A stretch of DNA of 64,000 nt. Source: Bacteroidetes bacterium UBA2475 (lineage in GTDB: Bacteria > Bacteroidota > Bacteroidia > B-17B0 > Aurantibacillaceae). The notes beneath the pieces were generated by a model. The model made no database searches. It saw only the letters and a program-made list of their open reading frames with translations, and was not told the origin of the DNA. The stretch is taken from positions 310,001 to 374,000 of the forward strand of contig DDPF01000004.1 in NCBI GenBank assembly GCA_002342065.1, read 5' to 3'. Both the position numbers and the translations under genes were made by a program. Below are positions 62,901 to 64,000 of the stretch, piece by piece (position 1 is the stretch's first letter; every line of letters starts with the position of its first letter).

Positions 62901-62989
62901 TAATGAACCAGGATGATGCAATAGGGTTATTGGAGCGTTCTCCTAATAAAGCTTTTTTGGGTCCCTATATTCCGGCTTATACTACCTAA
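59957..62989 (+). CDS. short DNA polymerase III alpha subunit (DnaE2/ImuC-like)
   Basis: The 1010-residue C-family polymerase starts MWLNCHTFYSLKYGTLS in a PHP domain (about 1-200) that has lost some metal ligands. The palm and thumb hold the catalytic aspartates in PPDFDIDYCW, HVGRGSGANSVVAYCL and LMSGKKRG. FSFSKAHSASYAVESYQSLYLKAHYP and a C-terminal OB-type region follow. Replicative DnaE of Bacteroidota is typically over 1,400 residues, so this is the shorter, error-prone-type paralogue. It lies directly after dinB, and its stop codon is abutted by a parS site. It probably extends from lesion-bypass products with the DinB partner (inference). Confidence 0.92.
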   Translation: MWLNCHTFYSLKYGTLSVEQLLQLAAQHGAGTVVVTDINNSTGVLESLHHCKEHKLDLKILAGIEFRGKEEFNYLYTGIARNHHGFSFLNEFLTEHNLSGKPLPQHPPQSEHVYWIYRLKNFPVDLKENEFVGAGLNDILRLYRYKGLENKLVFFHPVSFAEAEHFEVHKHLRAISLNTLISKLTPEQHAFNNEFFIDKKTLEKRLEGYEFLLENAEKLISNCSFDFEFKGNKNKKLFTKSAEADTWLLKRLAYSGLEKRYGTSVPNAKARVDHELKIINDMGFAAYFLITWDIVRFSMSKNIYHVGRGSGANSVVAYCLKITDVDPIELDLYFERFLNPERSVPPDFDIDYCWKDRDIVLDYVFEKYDEKHTALLGTVTNFKDRSMVRELGKVFGLPKQQIETLVNMPEEKVEAALKNKEFDEISTMIFKIGASLQHSPNYRSIHAGGILISELPLSYYTALDLPPKGYPTVQWDMHTAEEVGFEKLDILSQRGIGHINDAVKLIQKNQGVTLDIHDTKRFKDDEKVKEHLKNGDTIGCFYVESPAMRGLLRKLKCDTYIMLTAASSIIRPGVASSGMMKEFIRRFHDQKNIQYAHPIMEEQLKETFGVMIYQEDVLKIGHHYGGLNLAEADMLRRLMSGKKRGVQHLKNIKDKFFENCKAKGYVETVSETIWYQMESFAGFSFSKAHSASYAVESYQSLYLKAHYPLEFIVAVINNFGGFYRTWVYIYEAKKLGGNVRLPCVNNSESLTTLYGKDIYLGFIHVKSLEKNTVERIIKEREEGGVYIDFSDLISRTKIKLEQLLILIKSGACSIFDNNKKTLYWNSYYILGKETGKPESTLKMFSEPAKQFFLPKLAVSFLEDLFDELALFGFPITNDFYSLIKTPFRGDLLTKALIDHTDKTVRLMGNFVNERVVYTKRGDRMAFGTFIDAVGDFFDTVHFPDVYSKYRFEGIGIYLIKGKITEEFGFSMLQVEQMGKVKIMNQDDAIGLLERSPNKAFLGPYIPAYTT

Positions 62990-63005
62990 TGTTCCACGTG
63001 AAACA
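62990..63005. promoter_or_regulatory. parS site (ParB-binding), TGTTCCACGTGAAACA
   Basis: This is an exact match to the near-universal bacterial parS consensus TGTTNCACGTGAAACA, bound by the partition protein ParB. It fills precisely the 16 bp between the dnaE stop codon (ending 62989) and the methyltransferase stop codon (starting 63006). Confidence 0.9.
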
Positions 63006-63881
63006 TTAAGCCTTTTTAAACACATAAATAACGCTGGAATAATTATCCGGCGTTTTTGCTTTAATGTTAGATCTTAAACCCGTAATAAAAGCATTAAGGT
63101 ATTTGATAGAGCCGGTCTTGTATTTTTCACTAAGCATACTCACATAAAAACTATCAAACTTCATGGGCTTGGTCTCAACCAAATTAAAATCGAACCGTTC
63201 TAAAAGCTTCTCAATAGTTTCCTTGTGGAAATGATAGAGGTGTCGAGGCACATCATAAGCTGCCCAGAATTCTTTATAATATTGTGCATCAAAACTGGTA
63301 TGATTGGGTACGGCAATTATTAAAACACCATTAGGATTAAGCTTAGCTTTAAAGAAGTTTAGGGTATCATCAAGGTCGGTTACATGCTCTAAAACATGCC
63401 ATAAAGTAATAGCATCAAACTTAAGTTCAGGGTTTATTATAGTCTTATTAGAGAAGACAGTAAGCCCCATTCCAGATCCTATTTTGGCGGCACCTTCATC
63501 GGGTTCCATTCCAAAAGACTTCCATCCGTTATCTTGGCAGACCTTTAAAAACATTCCGGTGCCGCATCCATAATCCAATATTCTTCCACGTGAAACATGC
63601 ATAGAAACCAACTGGATCTTCTTCTTTAAAGTATAATTTCTAACCGCATGGTATAGCCGTGAGATCATTCCCTTTTTGGTATTGGAGTGCGAGATGTAAT
63701 CTTCGGACTTATAATAGCTCCCTAAAATTTCGTTCGCGGGTATCGGGTTTGTAAATTTAAAGTCGCAGCTTTGGCAAACAACAATGGTAAAATCTTCTTT
63801 ACTTACCGTGTAATCTTTACAGGTTAAAACGGGTTTAAAAGAAGTAGCATTACAAACGGGGCAATTATTTATACTAATCAT
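63006..63881 (-). CDS. class I SAM-dependent methyltransferase with N-terminal zinc ribbon
   Basis: The 291-residue protein begins with a zinc-ribbon-like region (NCPVCNATSF ... VCQSCDFKF, about 7-43) common in sugar or cell-surface methyltransferases. A Rossmann-type methyltransferase follows (about 95-235) with motif I ILDYGCGTGMFLKVCQDNGWKSFGMEPDEG and ITLWHVLEHVTDLDDTLNFF. The substrate is unknown, often an NDP-sugar or polysaccharide intermediate. The gene carries a parS-like site within its coding region. Confidence 0.88.
   Translation of the reverse strand: MISINNCPVCNATSFKPVLTCKDYTVSKEDFTIVVCQSCDFKFTNPIPANEILGSYYKSEDYISHSNTKKGMISRLYHAVRNYTLKKKIQLVSMHVSRGRILDYGCGTGMFLKVCQDNGWKSFGMEPDEGAAKIGSGMGLTVFSNKTIINPELKFDAITLWHVLEHVTDLDDTLNFFKAKLNPNGVLIIAVPNHTSFDAQYYKEFWAAYDVPRHLYHFHKETIEKLLERFDFNLVETKPMKFDSFYVSMLSEKYKTGSIKYLNAFITGLRSNIKAKTPDNYSSVIYVFKKA
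63582..63597. promoter_or_regulatory. second parS-like site (one mismatch) inside the methyltransferase gene
   Basis: TCTTCCACGTGAAACA differs from TGTTCCACGTGAAACA only at position 2. It encodes part of HVSRGRILDYG in the methyltransferase, so the site is accommodated within a coding region about 0.6 kb from the perfect copy. Confidence 0.7.
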
Positions 63882-63896
63882 AAAATAAATGTATTA

Positions 63897-64000
63897 TTAA
63901 CTCTTGTTTACACTGGAACGACGTTTAAAAAGTAAAGCTACAAGTAGAATAAACACAACAACTAATGCTGCTATAAAGCCATTGTTTTTGTTCCGTTGCT
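63897..64000 (-). CDS. C-terminal end of a membrane protein (runs off right edge)
   Basis: Thirty-three codons before the stop encode a polar NKNNG lead, a hydrophobic helix (FIAALVVVFILLVALLF) and a short basic tail (KRRSSVNKS). This is a single C-terminal transmembrane anchor with a cytoplasmic positive end. The bulk of the gene lies outside the window, so the family is unknown. Its stop is 15 bp from the methyltransferase start and both are on the minus strand, consistent with one operon. Confidence 0.5.
   Translation of the reverse strand, partial: QRNKNNGFIAALVVVFILLVALLFKRRSSVNKS

Noticed and set aside
1..64000. tRNA, rRNA, CRISPR arrays and transposase genes
   Set aside because: None were recognised by eye on either strand; a tRNAscan/Infernal run would be the decisive check.

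Overview
The window comes from a low-GC member of the Bacteroidota. The evidence is a type IX secretion (T9SS) C-terminal sorting domain, a PorG-type barrel, PorE-like TPR/propeller/OmpA proteins, Bacteroidota-typical small families (DUF5522, DUF4292), a three-subunit SdhCAB, an almost complete lack of Shine-Dalgarno sequences, and several start-proximal boxes matching the Bacteroidota -7 element TAnnTTTG. A finer placement than phylum or class is not justified from sequence alone. No rRNA, tRNA, CRISPR array, transposase or prophage was seen.

Layout. 1-9.3 kb: edge of a membrane protein gene, a T9SS cargo protein, a secreted thioredoxin-fold protein, urocanate hydratase, then a leftward block of an OmpA-type lipoprotein, MscL, a phosphate-type porin and a PiT phosphate transporter. 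9.4-15 kb: a TPR sensor that ends where its phosphatase domain should start, acetyl-CoA synthetase, an alkylguanine-DNA alkyltransferase, a thioredoxin-like protein and DprA. 15-19.7 kb: a TonB-dependent receptor, a cation diffusion facilitator and small uncharacterised genes. 19.7-28.5 kb: an exported CHAT/TPR protease-like protein, a TPR protein, a PorE-like OmpA protein, a PLD-fold protein, MurI and PorG. 28.5-34.9 kb: SdhCAB, a TPR-SpoIIE phosphatase and a 2H phosphoesterase. 34.9-42.1 kb: an overlapping envelope operon (nucleotidyltransferase, TPR lipoprotein, DUF4292 lipoprotein, EnvC-like activator) and another TPR/propeller/OmpA protein. 42.2-48.8 kb: trigger factor and a leftward run of metabolic genes. 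49.0-55.0 kb: a tight four-gene operon. 55-64 kb: a B12/radical-SAM protein, a small OmpA protein, a broken SpoIIE gene, DinB plus a short DnaE, and a methyltransferase.

The most interesting region is 49,034-55,019. A TolC-like outer-membrane protein fused to a glycoside-hydrolase-like TIM barrel, an HlyD-like adaptor, a regulator (receiver-like, zinc-ribbon and degenerate GGDEF regions) and a processive family-2 glycosyltransferase are encoded with 4-bp overlaps or a 6-bp gap. Together they look like a complete synthase-dependent exopolysaccharide polymerisation and export machine of unfamiliar composition.

Second, a perfect ParB-binding parS site exactly fills the 16-bp gap between the convergent dnaE and methyltransferase genes. 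A one-mismatch copy lies about 0.6 kb away inside the methyltransferase gene, suggesting that the right end of the window is in the origin-proximal partition region. Third, three SpoIIE-type signalling genes are in different states: intact (32-34 kb), lacking its phosphatase (9.4 kb), and split by an in-frame stop (57.7-58.7 kb).
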